A stretch of 22,826 nucleotides of DNA. Origin: Lysobacterales bacterium CG02_land_8_20_14_3_00_62_12. GTDB lineage: Bacteria; Pseudomonadota; Gammaproteobacteria; Xanthomonadales; Ahniellaceae. The position numbers were made by a program, and so were the translations under genes. The stretch lies in the NCBI GenBank assembly GCA_002785585.1, contig PEUI01000236.1:1-22826 (forward strand). Reading direction: 5' to 3'. Below, one piece after another: positions 15,004 to 22,766 of this stretch. Numbering within the stretch: the stretch's first letter is position 1; each line of letters starts with the position of its first letter. Under the pieces are notes generated by a model, which did not search any database, had not been told where the DNA came from, and saw only the letters and a program-made list of their open reading frames with translations.

Positions 15004-16674
15004 TTGTCCTCCCTCAAATGGTTACCGACACTATTCGCCATGCTGTTGACGGCCTGCGCGACCACCGCCAAAAAACCGGTACCCAATCGTGCGGTGGCGC
15101 CGCTGCCGGTCGAAGCGGTACTCGGCGAACGCTTGGCCGCCGAGTTTGACCGCCAGGCCGGCGATGGCAGCGGGCAGCTTGCGCATTTGTTGAGCGCGGC
15201 CCGCAGCTCGGCCGAACCGGAGCCAGCCCGGCGCGCGCTGAAAGTGGCTTTGCAGCAAGGCGACAACAGCGCCGCACGGGAGCTGTGGTCGCGCTGGCAA
15301 CACCTGCAACCGGAGGCGCCAGCGCTGCGCGCCTGGGCGATTGCGTTGGCGCTCAATCAGGGCCAATCGGAACGCGCCTGGACACTGCATCAGGAGTTGG
15401 CGCCGCCGCCGCTGGCGGTGAAAGATTTGGCCGAAGCGCTGGCCGCCGTGCCGGTGCGGGAACGCGTGCTGCCGTTCATCGAGCGCAGCTTGGCAGCGAC
15501 CGACGATGTGGCGACCGCGATGCGCTGGGTGGCGTTCGTGCAGCGTCTGGAAGAAGCCGACATGGCGATGATTCTGGCCGCCGGCTTGATCGATCGCTTC
15601 CCGCAAAACGCCCAGGTCTGGGCATTGCGCGCTGGTTTGAAACGCGACGGCAAAGATCTTGCGGGGGCATTGGAGGATTACGCTGAAGCGTTCCGGCTGG
15701 ATCCGGATTCACGATTTCTGCGGTCCAATCTGGCGCAGTTGCAGGACGCCGTGGGGGATTCTGCGGCGGCTGCGGATTTGCTTGCCGGTATCGATCCGAT
15801 CAATGACGAAAGTGTTCAGGCGCAGGCCGCCTATGCCGCACGCTCGGCCGACCCGGTGCGGATGCAGTCGGCGTATCAGGCCCTGCAGACGCTACCGCCC
15901 CCGCGCTTGGCGCCACGCTTGAAAATGCTCGGAGCGATGGCGGAGCTGCTGAGCGACCAAGTCGCCGCAGTGGCCTGGTACCGACAAGTGCCGAGCGGTC
16001 CGGATCGCGCCGGCGCCATTTTGCGGGCGGCGGTGCTGCTCAATGACCAGGGCCAATTGGCGGCGGCGCTGAGTCTGATCCAGGAACTGCGCGCCGAAGG
16101 GCTGTCGAGTCGCGAGGATTTGCTCAACAGCTATCTGGTCGAAGGTAGCCTGCATGCCAACGGCGCCGACGCCAAGGCCGCGTTGCAGGTATATGACCGC
16201 GCGCTCAACGTGTTGCCCGATGAGTCACAGTTGTTTTACGCGCGCGCTCTGGTGAACGCGGCCCACGACCAGATCGCCGCTGCCGAAATGGATTTTCGCC
16301 AGGTGCTTGCCGCCGATCCCAACGACGCTGCGGCGTTGAATGCACTCGGTTACACACTGGCGGACCGCACCGATCGACTGGACGAAGCGCTGGTGCTGAT
16401 CGAACGCGCCCTGCAATTGCAACCCGACGCTGCGGCGATCATGGATTCGATGGGCTGGCTGCGCTTCCGTATGGGTCAACTGGGCCAGGCTGTCGGCTAT
16501 CTGAAGGCCGCCTACGCCAAGCAAAACGATGTCGAAATTGCCGCCCATTTGGGGGCGGCGCTATGGGTCAGTGGCGAGCACGACCAGGCCCGACAAATCT
16601 GGCACGAGGCGCAACTGCGCGTGCCCAATAACCCGGTGTTACGCGCTATTTTGCAGCAGTATGGACAACAGTGA
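15004..16674 (+). CDS. TPR-repeat lipoprotein
   Basis: Product of 556 residues from a TTG start at 15004, which has AAGGA eight bases before it. This start gives a short lipoprotein signal, MSSLKWLPTLFAMLLTAC, with lipobox LTAC and Cys18. The ATG at 14941 would give a longer, poorer N-terminus and leave only three bases to the divergent hemA start. The rest is alpha-helical with tetratricopeptide repeats, clearest at the end (AALNALGYTLADRTDRLDE, IMDSMGWLRFRMGQLGQAV, the LGAALWVSGEHDQARQIW region). Such a lipoprotein lies next to lolB in Pseudomonas (the PA4667 position). Its role is unknown; an outer-membrane or cell-envelope scaffold is likely. lolB starts 10 bases after the stop. Confidence 0.85.
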   Translation: MSSLKWLPTLFAMLLTACATTAKKPVPNRAVAPLPVEAVLGERLAAEFDRQAGDGSGQLAHLLSAARSSAEPEPARRALKVALQQGDNSAARELWSRWQHLQPEAPALRAWAIALALNQGQSERAWTLHQELAPPPLAVKDLAEALAAVPVRERVLPFIERSLAATDDVATAMRWVAFVQRLEEADMAMILAAGLIDRFPQNAQVWALRAGLKRDGKDLAGALEDYAEAFRLDPDSRFLRSNLAQLQDAVGDSAAAADLLAGIDPINDESVQAQAAYAARSADPVRMQSAYQALQTLPPPRLAPRLKMLGAMAELLSDQVAAVAWYRQVPSGPDRAGAILRAAVLLNDQGQLAAALSLIQELRAEGLSSREDLLNSYLVEGSLHANGADAKAALQVYDRALNVLPDESQLFYARALVNAAHDQIAAAEMDFRQVLAADPNDAAALNALGYTLADRTDRLDEALVLIERALQLQPDAAAIMDSMGWLRFRMGQLGQAVGYLKAAYAKQNDVEIAAHLGAALWVSGEHDQARQIWHEAQLRVPNNPVLRAILQQYGQQ

Positions 16675-16684
16675 GGTTGTGGCA

Positions 16685-17293
16685 ATGAACTTGCAGAGGC
16701 TGCGCTACGGGCTGTTTGCGGTGGTTTTCCTCGCCGCCTGTGCGCAGCCGCTGCGGCAATTGCCGCCAGCACCGAGTGGTGCCGGGCCCGTCGCTACTGC
16801 GGCACCGCTGCGCTGGACTTTGGATGGCCGCATCGCCATCAGCAATGGTCGGGACAGCGGCAGCGGGCGATTGCATTGGCAACAGGATGCCGAGTTTTAC
16901 GTCATCGACCTGCGCGCGCCGATCAGTGGCGAGAGCTGGCGGTTGTCTGGCGATGGCGCCCACGCCGTGCTCGAGGGGCTGCGTGCCGAGCCGATCATCG
17001 GCGTTTCTGCGGAAGCCTTGCTGCGCCGCGAACTCGGCTGGGAATTGCCGGTTGGCGCTTTGCAGTTTTGGTTGACCGGACGCCCGCAACAGGCGTCGGC
17101 GCGCTGGCGTCCGGAGGCGAGTGGGCTGCCGCAGCAGTTGCAGGAACAAGGCTGGCAGATCGAATATCGGGACTGGTTTCGTGACCTCACGCCGCCGCTT
17201 CCCAAGCGGATTGTTGCCCGCAACGGCAAGTTTCAGTTGCGCCTCGCCATCTCGCGCTGGCAGACCGATCCGGCAGCGCCGCGCCGTGACTGA
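16685..17293 (+). CDS. lolB: Outer-membrane lipoprotein receptor LolB
   Basis: Product of 202 residues. The N-terminus has a lipoprotein signal ending in LAAC (Cys19), with Ala next, so it should go to the outer membrane. LolB takes lipoproteins from the periplasmic carrier LolA and inserts them in the outer membrane. Family features visible are WTLDGRIAISNGRDSGSGRL, DLRAPISGESWRLSGDG, LRRELGWELPVGALQFWLTG, and the C-terminal LPKRIVARNGKFQLRLAIS. The ATG at 16685 has GAGG nine bases before it, inside the end of the previous gene. The last eight bases overlap the start of ispE, as is usual in this operon. Confidence 0.92.
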   Translation: MNLQRLRYGLFAVVFLAACAQPLRQLPPAPSGAGPVATAAPLRWTLDGRIAISNGRDSGSGRLHWQQDAEFYVIDLRAPISGESWRLSGDGAHAVLEGLRAEPIIGVSAEALLRRELGWELPVGALQFWLTGRPQQASARWRPEASGLPQQLQEQGWQIEYRDWFRDLTPPLPKRIVARNGKFQLRLAISRWQTDPAAPRRD

Positions 17294-18200
17294 CGCCGTT
17301 ACCTGGTGGCCGGCGCCGGCCAAGCTCAATCTGTTCCTGCACGTGCTGGGCCGCCGTGCCGATGGTTACCATCGTTTGCAGACGCTGTTTCAGATCGTCG
17401 ATCTTTGCGATCAAATTTGCTTGCGGCCCAGACTTGACGGTCGGATTGAGCGGATCGATCCATTGCCTGGCGTGCCTGCCGAAAGCGATCTGGCGGTGCG
17501 TGCCGCAGGCGCTTTGCGCGCCGCTTGCGGTGTTCACTGCGGCGTCAGCATTGCGATCGACAAGCGCATCCCGATCGGCGCCGGGCTTGGGGGTGGCAGT
17601 TCCGACGCGGCCACCGTTCTAGTAGCGCTCAACGAAATCTGGGAAACCGGTTTGACCGCCGACGCGCTGGCGCAAATCGGCTTGGGGATGGGGGCCGATG
17701 TGCCGGTGTTCGTGCGCGGCAACACCGCCTGGGCCGAAGGCATTGGCGATCAACTGCACAAACTTGATTTGGGTGAAGGTTGGTATGTCATTGTTTATCC
17801 AAATGAAACCGTATCGACCGCAGAGATTTTCGCAGATCCGGCATTGACACGGAACACGCCGCCAACGACAATCCCGCGCTTCCTTTCAGGCGCAGCAACG
17901 CGCAACGATCTCGAAGCGCCGGTACGCCAGCGCTATCCAGCCGTGGCAGCGGCCAGCGACTGGCTCGGTCAATTTGCCTCGGCGCGGATGAGCGGCAGTG
18001 GATCTTCAGTATTTGCCGCGATCGGATCGCAGCAACAAGCAGCGTCGATTGCGGCACGTTGTCCAGCGCAGTGGCAGGCATTTGCCGTCCGCGGTTGTGC
18101 GGCCTCGCCGCTGCAGGAAGCGGTGCGGCAGTGGCGGTTGCAACAGGCAAGTGCGGAGCAGAGTCAGTTCGATACAACTGGGACGTCGCCAAGTCGGTAA
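17286..18200 (+). CDS. ispE: 4-diphosphocytidyl-2-C-methyl-D-erythritol kinase
   Basis: Product of 304 residues. It phosphorylates CDP-methylerythritol in the MEP route to isoprenoids. Visible are PAPAKLNLFLHVLGRRADGYH (Lys13), the GHMP-kinase loop PIGAGLGGGSSDAA at 96-109, GADVPVF (Asp138), and ARMSGSGSSVFA near the C-terminus. The start is GTG at 17286, overlapping the lolB end by eight bases. Typical relatives are 280-290 residues. Here the frame continues and ends with TAA at 18198-18200, inside the tRNA-Gln gene. The last roughly 7 codons are therefore tRNA sequence. Processing of the tRNA from this transcript would cut away the ispE stop codon. Confidence 0.94.
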   Translation: MTDAVTWWPAPAKLNLFLHVLGRRADGYHRLQTLFQIVDLCDQICLRPRLDGRIERIDPLPGVPAESDLAVRAAGALRAACGVHCGVSIAIDKRIPIGAGLGGGSSDAATVLVALNEIWETGLTADALAQIGLGMGADVPVFVRGNTAWAEGIGDQLHKLDLGEGWYVIVYPNETVSTAEIFADPALTRNTPPTTIPRFLSGAATRNDLEAPVRQRYPAVAAASDWLGQFASARMSGSGSSVFAAIGSQQQAASIAARCPAQWQAFAVRGCAASPLQEAVRQWRLQQASAEQSQFDTTGTSPSR

Positions 18201-18254
18201 GGCACGGGATTTTGATTCCCGCATTCGAAGGTTCGAGTCCTTCCGTCCCAGCCA
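18179..18254 (+). tRNA. tRNA-Gln (anticodon TTG)
   Basis: Seventy-six bases including an encoded CCA. TGGGACG at the 5' end pairs with CGTCCCA, and the discriminator base is G. The anticodon arm is CGGGA-TTTTGAT-TCCCG, giving TTG. The T-arm holds GGTTCGAGTCC. It sits between ispE and prs, as in related bacteria. The ispE reading frame overlaps its first 22 bases. Confidence 0.97.
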
Positions 18255-18300
18255 ATCGCCTTGATGCAGTTGGTTTTTACCGCGAAGCTAAGGCGTGCGT

Positions 18301-19260
18301 ATGAGCAAGGCAGATGGAATCCTGGTATTTGCTGGCAACGCGCACCGCGCGCTGGCGGTATCGGTATGCAAACAGCTTGGCGTGCCGTTGGGCAAAGCTT
18401 TGGTCGGCCGCTTTTCCGACGGTGAAGTTCAGGTTGAGATTGAAGAAAACGTGCGCCGCCAGGAAGTGTTTGTGGTGCAACCGACGTGCGCACCCTCGGC
18501 CGAAAACCTGATGGAATTGCTGGTGCTGATCGATGCACTGAAGCGCGCTTCGGTCGCTTCGGTCACCGCCGTGGTGCCGTATTTTGGCTACGCCAGGCAG
18601 GATCGGCGACCACGCTCGGCGCGGGTGCCGATCACCGCCAAGGTCGCCGCCAGGATGGTCCAATCGGTGGGCACCGACCGGGTGCTGACGGTGGATGTGC
18701 ACGCCGATCAGATCCAGGGTTTTTTCGATATTCCGATGGACAACGTTTACTCTTCGCCGATCATGCTCGCTGATGTCTGGCGCCATTACGGCACCGACGG
18801 CATCATCGTGGTGTCGCCCGACGTGGGCGGTGTGGCGCGTGCCCGCGCCATCGCCAAGCGTCTGGACGACGCCGAGCTGGCGATCATCGACAAACGCCGT
18901 CCGCGGGCCAACGTCGCCACCGTGATGAATATCATCGGCGACGTGGAAGGCAAGATTTGCGTGTTGGTCGATGACATCGTCGATACCGCCGGCACCTTGT
19001 GTACCGCCTCAGCGGCACTCAAGGCGCGCGGCGCCAAGAAGGTCGTGGCGTACTGCACGCATGCGGTTTTGTCGGGACCGGCGGTGAGCAACATCAGCGG
19101 CTCGGAAATTGATGAACTGGTCGTCACCGATACCATTCCATTGAGCGAAGCAGCGCGCGCCTGCAGCCAGATCCGGCAGCTCTCGGTGGCGCAACTGCTG
19201 GCCGAAACCATGCGCCGCATCGCCTTCGGCGAGTCGGTGAGTTCGTTGTATGTAGATTGA
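18301..19260 (+). CDS. prs: Ribose-phosphate pyrophosphokinase
   Basis: Product of 319 residues. It makes PRPP from ribose-5-phosphate and ATP for purine, pyrimidine, histidine, tryptophan and NAD synthesis. Visible are FAGNAHRALA at the start (GNA signature), GRFSDGEVQVEI, YFGYARQDRR (ATP-binding), VDVHADQIQGFFDIPMDN at about 131-148, SPDVGGVARARAIA, and the PRPP loop VDDIVDTAGT at about 223-232. The ATG at 18301 with AAGG seven bases before it is preferred over an in-frame GTG at 18295. It follows tRNA-Gln by 46 bases and precedes rplY. Confidence 0.97.
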   Translation: MSKADGILVFAGNAHRALAVSVCKQLGVPLGKALVGRFSDGEVQVEIEENVRRQEVFVVQPTCAPSAENLMELLVLIDALKRASVASVTAVVPYFGYARQDRRPRSARVPITAKVAARMVQSVGTDRVLTVDVHADQIQGFFDIPMDNVYSSPIMLADVWRHYGTDGIIVVSPDVGGVARARAIAKRLDDAELAIIDKRRPRANVATVMNIIGDVEGKICVLVDDIVDTAGTLCTASAALKARGAKKVVAYCTHAVLSGPAVSNISGSEIDELVVTDTIPLSEAARACSQIRQLSVAQLLAETMRRIAFGESVSSLYVD

Positions 19261-19349
19261 ATCCGGGATCAGAACACGGCCGTTGGCTGGCCGCTGGCAA
19301 ACGCTTTGGCAGCGCTCACCCAACCCGCCGCGAGCTGATCCCACCACCC

Positions 19350-19373
19350 GATCCCTTTGGTCGCGAAGGGGTC
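19350..19373 (+). promoter_or_regulatory. Hairpin upstream of rplY
   Basis: GATCCCTT pairs with AAGGGGTC around the loop TGGTCGCG, an 8-bp stem with one G-T pair. It ends 20 bases before the rplY start. There is no T-run, so it is more likely a leader structure or weak pause than a terminator. Confidence 0.35.
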
Positions 19374-19393
19374 TCAACTTTGAAGGAAGCAAC

Positions 19394-20137
19394 ATGGCAA
19401 CTGTTCATGAAATTCAGGCCGAACGCCGCGCGCTAGAGGGGAAAGGTGCGAGCCGCCGCCTCCGTCGTGCGGACAAGGTCCCGGCCGTGCTCTACGGCGC
19501 CAAACAGGCACCAATGAGCATTCAGATCGATCATAAATTGGCGCTGTTGTACTCGCAGCAGGAATGGTTTTACGCATCGATCCTGCACATGCAGATGGAT
19601 GGCGTCAGCCAAAAAGTGCTGCTGCGTGACATCCAGCGGCACGCGTTCAAATTGCGCGTCACCCACCTCGATTTTCAGCGTGTTTCCGAGACCGAGAAAC
19701 TGCGTCTGAAGGTGCCCTTGCACTTTATCAATCAAGAGATTTCGCCGGCCGGCAAGATGGCTGGTGTGGTCATCACCCACGAGGTGAATGAAGTCGAGAT
19801 CTATTCGCTGCCGAAAGACATTCCAGCGTTCCTGAAGGTGGATCTGTCGCAGCTCGAAGTCGGTCAAATCGTGCATTTGTCCAGCATCAAACTGGCCGAT
19901 GGCGTCAGCATTCCGTCGCTCAAACTCGGCAAGGAACACGATCTGGCGGTGGTTTTGGCACGCCATGCTCGCGTGGAAGTGGAAGAGGTCGTGGCCGCCG
20001 ATGCCGATGCCGACGCCGCGGGTGCGGTGCCAGCGAAAGGCGCAGCACCAGCCAAAGGCGCAGCACCAGCCAAGGGAGCGGCTCCGGCCAAGGGCGCCGC
20101 ACCGGCCAAGGGTGCCGCACCGGCGAAGAAGAAATAA
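19394..20137 (+). CDS. rplY: Ribosomal protein L25, long (CTC) form with repeat tail
   Basis: Product of 247 residues. L25 binds 5S rRNA in the large ribosomal subunit. The N-terminal domain is visible in IQAERRALEGKGASRRLRRADKVPAVLYG and the TL5/CTC-type second domain in VPLHFINQEISPAGKMAGVV...EIYSLPKDIPAFLKVDLSQLEVGQIVHLSSIKLADGV. This is the two-domain type, not the 94-residue E. coli type. After residue 200 there is an acidic stretch (EVEEVVAADADADAAG) and then six copies of an Ala-Pro-Ala-Lys-Gly-Ala unit ending in KKK. The ATG at 19394 has AAGGA a few bases upstream. pth follows. Confidence 0.95.
   Translation: MATVHEIQAERRALEGKGASRRLRRADKVPAVLYGAKQAPMSIQIDHKLALLYSQQEWFYASILHMQMDGVSQKVLLRDIQRHAFKLRVTHLDFQRVSETEKLRLKVPLHFINQEISPAGKMAGVVITHEVNEVEIYSLPKDIPAFLKVDLSQLEVGQIVHLSSIKLADGVSIPSLKLGKEHDLAVVLARHARVEVEEVVAADADADAAGAVPAKGAAPAKGAAPAKGAAPAKGAAPAKGAAPAKKK
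20027..20134 (+). repeat. rplY: 18-bp tandem repeat encoding six APAKGA units in rplY
   Basis: Six units of 18 bases encode VPAKGA, four APAKGA and APAKKK, filling the last 108 bases before the stop. The codons vary between units (CCA/CCG, AAA/AAG, GGC/GGA/GGT). The array is thus not freshly expanded and seems kept at protein level. Confidence 0.9.
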
Positions 20138-20245
20138 GTCGGCGGTGGTCGCGGGCGGCGCGCCGTTCGCGATCTCGGTGGGACTACGCGCCCAAGCCAA
20201 GCACCGGCGCGACGCGTATCCGCACTCACGACTTACAGGCAGCGC

Positions 20246-20827
20246 ATGGCAGGAGTTCGTCTCATCGTCGGCCTGGGCAATCCCGGCAACGACTACGCCA
20301 AGACCCGACACAACGCCGGGTTTTGGTTTCTCGATGCCTTGGCAGAGGCGTTTCAGTTGCGACTGGGAACGGATTCCAAGTTGTTGGGTGAGGTCGCCAA
20401 GGGCCAGATTGCCGGTCAGCCGATCATCCTGTTGCGACCGCATACCTTCATGAACAAGAGCGGTTTGGCGGTGGCGGCGGCGCAGCGTTATTTTCGGATT
20501 GAACCCGAAGCTACTCTGGTGGCGCACGATGATCTGGATTTGCCGCCGGGCAGTGCGCGGCTCAAATTCGATGGCGGTCACGGCGGGCAAAACGGTTTGC
20601 GCGACATCATTCTGCATTTGGGACATGGTCGGTTTCACCGGCTGCGGCTGGGCATCGGCCATCCCGGGCACAAGGACCATGTCACCCCCTGGGTGCTCGG
20701 GCGGCCCGGCAAGGAAGATCAGATGTTGATGCAGGAAGCGGTCGGGCGGGCCGTGCAATGGACACCGGCCTGTGTCGCTGGCGATTTCGAATTGGCGATG
20801 CGGCAATTGCACGCAGCGCCGCCCTGA
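20246..20827 (+). CDS. pth: Peptidyl-tRNA hydrolase
   Basis: Product of 193 residues, the usual length. It frees tRNA from peptidyl-tRNAs that drop off the ribosome. Visible are LIVGLGNPGNDYAKTRHNAGF with Asn12 and catalytic His22, FMNKSGLAV (Asn near 70), VAHDDLDLPPG (Asp near 95), and GGHGGQNGLRDI. The ATG at 20246 gives the standard N-terminus; the ribosome site is weak (ACAGG). It lies 108 bases after rplY, in the conserved prs-rplY-pth-ychF order, and is probably in the same operon. Confidence 0.97.
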   Translation: MAGVRLIVGLGNPGNDYAKTRHNAGFWFLDALAEAFQLRLGTDSKLLGEVAKGQIAGQPIILLRPHTFMNKSGLAVAAAQRYFRIEPEATLVAHDDLDLPPGSARLKFDGGHGGQNGLRDIILHLGHGRFHRLRLGIGHPGHKDHVTPWVLGRPGKEDQMLMQEAVGRAVQWTPACVAGDFELAMRQLHAAPP

Positions 20828-20867
20828 GGTGGCTTGGGTCGCCGTACTGGGAACCAATAAGGTGGTT

Positions 20868-20933
20868 TCAGGTTTGGTGCGTGCGCTGTCGGTAGTGGCA
20901 GATCGATCACTGCGGGCGCCGCGCCAAACCTGA
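20868..20933. repeat. Inverted repeat between pth and ychF
   Basis: TCAGGTTTGGTGC (20868-20880) faces GCGCCAAACCTGA (20921-20933), with 12 of 13 positions pairing and 40 bases between them. Inside, AGTG and CACT can pair as well. It lies in the 238-base gap before ychF and may form the leader or the end of the pth message. The rest of the gap shows nothing else. Confidence 0.6.
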
Positions 20934-21065
20934 GGCCATCAAAAACCAATGGCGGGTTGTGGGTCGGACCGCCGATGGCCGCTGTGTCGAAGGTGGAGCG
21001 GGCAACACCAGGTTGTACCGACCTTAAAACACCCGCACCGAACAAAATCAAGGAATCCAGGCACC

Positions 21066-22157
21066 ATGGGTATCAAATGTGGCATCGTCGGTTTGCCCAA
21101 TGTGGGTAAATCGACACTCTTCAATGCTTTGACCAAGGCCGGCATTCCCGCTGCCAACTACCCGTTCTGCACGATCGACCCGAACGTTGGCATCGTGCCG
21201 GTGCCGGATTTGAGACTGCTTGCCCTGTCCAACATTGCCAAGCCCCTGAAGATCATTCCGACGGTGATTGAATTCGTCGATATCGCCGGCCTGGTAGCGG
21301 GTGCCTCGAAAGGCGAGGGCCTGGGCAACCAGTTTCTGGCGCACATCCGGGAGGTCGATGCCATCGCCCATGTGGTGCGCTGTTTCGAAGACAGCGATGT
21401 GGTCCATGTGGTCGGCCGCATTGATCCGATTGCGGACATCGAGATCATCGACATCGAACTCGGTCTGGCCGATCTGGAATCAGTAGAAAAAGCGTTGAAC
21501 CGCGCCGAACGTTCAGCCAAATCCGGCGATAAGGAGGCTATCGCGCGAAAACCGATTCTGCAAAAGCTGGCGCTGGTGCTCAATCAGGGCAAACCGGCCC
21601 GGAGTGCCCAGTTGAGTGCCGACGAGGCCGCCGCCATCCGTGACTTGTTCCTGTTGACGATGAAACCAGTGGTTTATATCGCCAACGTCCGTGAGGACGG
21701 CTTTTGCAACAACCCGTTTCTCGACCAGGTGCGGGCACGGGCCGCCACCGAAGGCGCCGAGGTGGTGCCGGTGTGCGCGGCGATCGAAGTCGAACTTTCG
21801 CAGTTGGAAGAAGCCGACAAGCTGGTTTTTCTGGCCGATATGGGCTTGGACGAACCCGGCCTCAATCGCGTGATCCGCGCCGCCTACCACCTGCTGGGCC
21901 TGCAAACCTACTTCACCGCCGGTGAAAAAGAAGTTCACGCCTGGACGATCAAACAAGGCTTCACCGCGCCGCAGTCAGCGGGCGTGATCCACACCGACTT
22001 CGAACGCGGCTTCATTCGCGCCGAAACCATCGCCTACGACGATTTCATTCGCTACAAAGGCGAAGCCGGCGCCCGCGAAGCCGGTCGGTTGCGCCTGGAG
22101 GGCAAAGATTACGTGGTGCAGGAGGGCGATGTGCTGCATTTTCGCTTCAATGTCTGA
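21066..22157 (+). CDS. ychF: Redox-regulated ATPase YchF (OLA1 family)
   Basis: Product of 363 residues, the family length. It is a ribosome-associated Obg-like nucleotidase. Visible are GIVGLPNVGKSTLFNALT (P-loop), DIAGLVAGASKGEGLGNQFL (G3 region), and IANVRED in place of the GTP-specific NKxD. This NxxE form explains the preference of the family for ATP. The C-terminal TGS domain holds LQTYFTAGEKEVHAWTIKQG, HTDFERGFIRAE and the terminal DVLHFRFNV. The ATG at 21066 begins MGIKCGIVGLPN; AAGGA is about 12 bases upstream. It follows pth, as in most gammaproteobacteria. Confidence 0.97.
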   Translation: MGIKCGIVGLPNVGKSTLFNALTKAGIPAANYPFCTIDPNVGIVPVPDLRLLALSNIAKPLKIIPTVIEFVDIAGLVAGASKGEGLGNQFLAHIREVDAIAHVVRCFEDSDVVHVVGRIDPIADIEIIDIELGLADLESVEKALNRAERSAKSGDKEAIARKPILQKLALVLNQGKPARSAQLSADEAAAIRDLFLLTMKPVVYIANVREDGFCNNPFLDQVRARAATEGAEVVPVCAAIEVELSQLEEADKLVFLADMGLDEPGLNRVIRAAYHLLGLQTYFTAGEKEVHAWTIKQGFTAPQSAGVIHTDFERGFIRAETIAYDDFIRYKGEAGAREAGRLRLEGKDYVVQEGDVLHFRFNV

Positions 22158-22200
22158 CCGCGAATTACGCCAGCTTCTGCTGAACCCACAAGATTCGTCC

Positions 22201-22229
22201 TTGACAGCGCCTGCGCAGATGGCGAGAAT
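22201..22229 (+). promoter_or_regulatory. Promoter of the tRNA-Tyr/Gly/Thr-tuf transcript
   Basis: TTGACA at 22201-22206 and GAGAAT at 22224-22229, spaced by exactly 17 bases, fit a sigma-70 promoter. The bases that follow (GCGCGGCTCC) form a GC-rich discriminator, as seen at stable-RNA promoters under stringent control. The start would be near 22236, just before tRNA-Tyr at 22242. Confidence 0.75.
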
Positions 22230-22241
22230 GCGCGGCTCCGT

Positions 22242-22327
22242 GGAGGGATACCCAAGCGGCCAACGGGGGCAGACTGTAAATCTGCTGGCTCATGCCTTCG
22301 GTGGTTCGAATCCACCTCCCTCCACCA
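22242..22327 (+). tRNA. tRNA-Tyr (anticodon GTA)
   Basis: Eighty-six bases with encoded CCA and a long variable arm, as expected for bacterial tyrosine tRNA. GGAGGGA pairs with TCCCTCC, and the anticodon arm GCAGA-CTGTAAA-TCTGC gives GTA. The T-arm is GGTGG-TTCGAAT-CCACC. It is the first of three tRNAs before tuf. Confidence 0.97.
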
Positions 22328-22330
22328 TCA

Positions 22331-22423
22331 GATGACAGAAGACGGAGGACAGAAAACAGACAATGCGGCTTACCGGGTGTGGAGGTGCCGGTTTTTATCC
22401 TCTGCCGCCGGTCTTCCGCCATC
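22331..22423. repeat. Imperfect inverted repeat in the tRNA-Tyr/tRNA-Gly spacer
   Basis: GATGACAGAAGACGG at 22331-22345 and the complement of 22409-22423 (GATGGCGGAAGACCG) agree at 12 of 15 positions, with weaker pairing further in (GGACAGAAAAC against GGCAGAGGATAAAAAC). The 101-base spacer is unusually long for such a tRNA cluster. It may be a remnant of a small palindromic repeat or a processing structure. Confidence 0.45.
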
Positions 22424-22428
22424 GGAAC

Positions 22429-22502
22429 GCGGGAATAGTTCAATGGTAGAACTTCAGCCTTCCAAGCTGATAGCGCGGGTTCGATTCCCGCTTCCCGCTC
22501 CA
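22429..22502 (+). tRNA. tRNA-Gly (anticodon TCC)
   Basis: Seventy-four bases with encoded CCA. GCGGGAA pairs with TTCCCGC. The anticodon arm TCAGC-CTTCCAA-GCTGA gives TCC, and the T-arm is GCGGG-TTCGATT-CCCGC. Second tRNA of the tuf transcript. Confidence 0.97.
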
Positions 22503-22580
22503 TTGAAAGTTTGGCTCGGTTTCAAATGATGGATCGCCACCGCCCACCGTTGGGCAAGTGATCCGAAAAGTCTCCATGTG

Positions 22581-22656
<76 letters not shown>

Positions 22657-22766
22657 GTTTTGGTGTTTTGCAGGCTTTGTGCTTTTACCGGTACCGCGCC
22701 CAGTGGCGCTGGTTCCAGCAAGTCATCGGTTTATCCAGTCAATTTCATCCTTCGGAGTCCGCCGCC

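Noticed and set aside
19433..20857. A 474-residue minus-strand open frame
   Set aside because: Antisense to rplY and pth; no recognisable motif.
22201..22335. Plus-strand small open frames over the tRNAs near the window end
   Set aside because: They overlap clear tRNA genes and are not coding.
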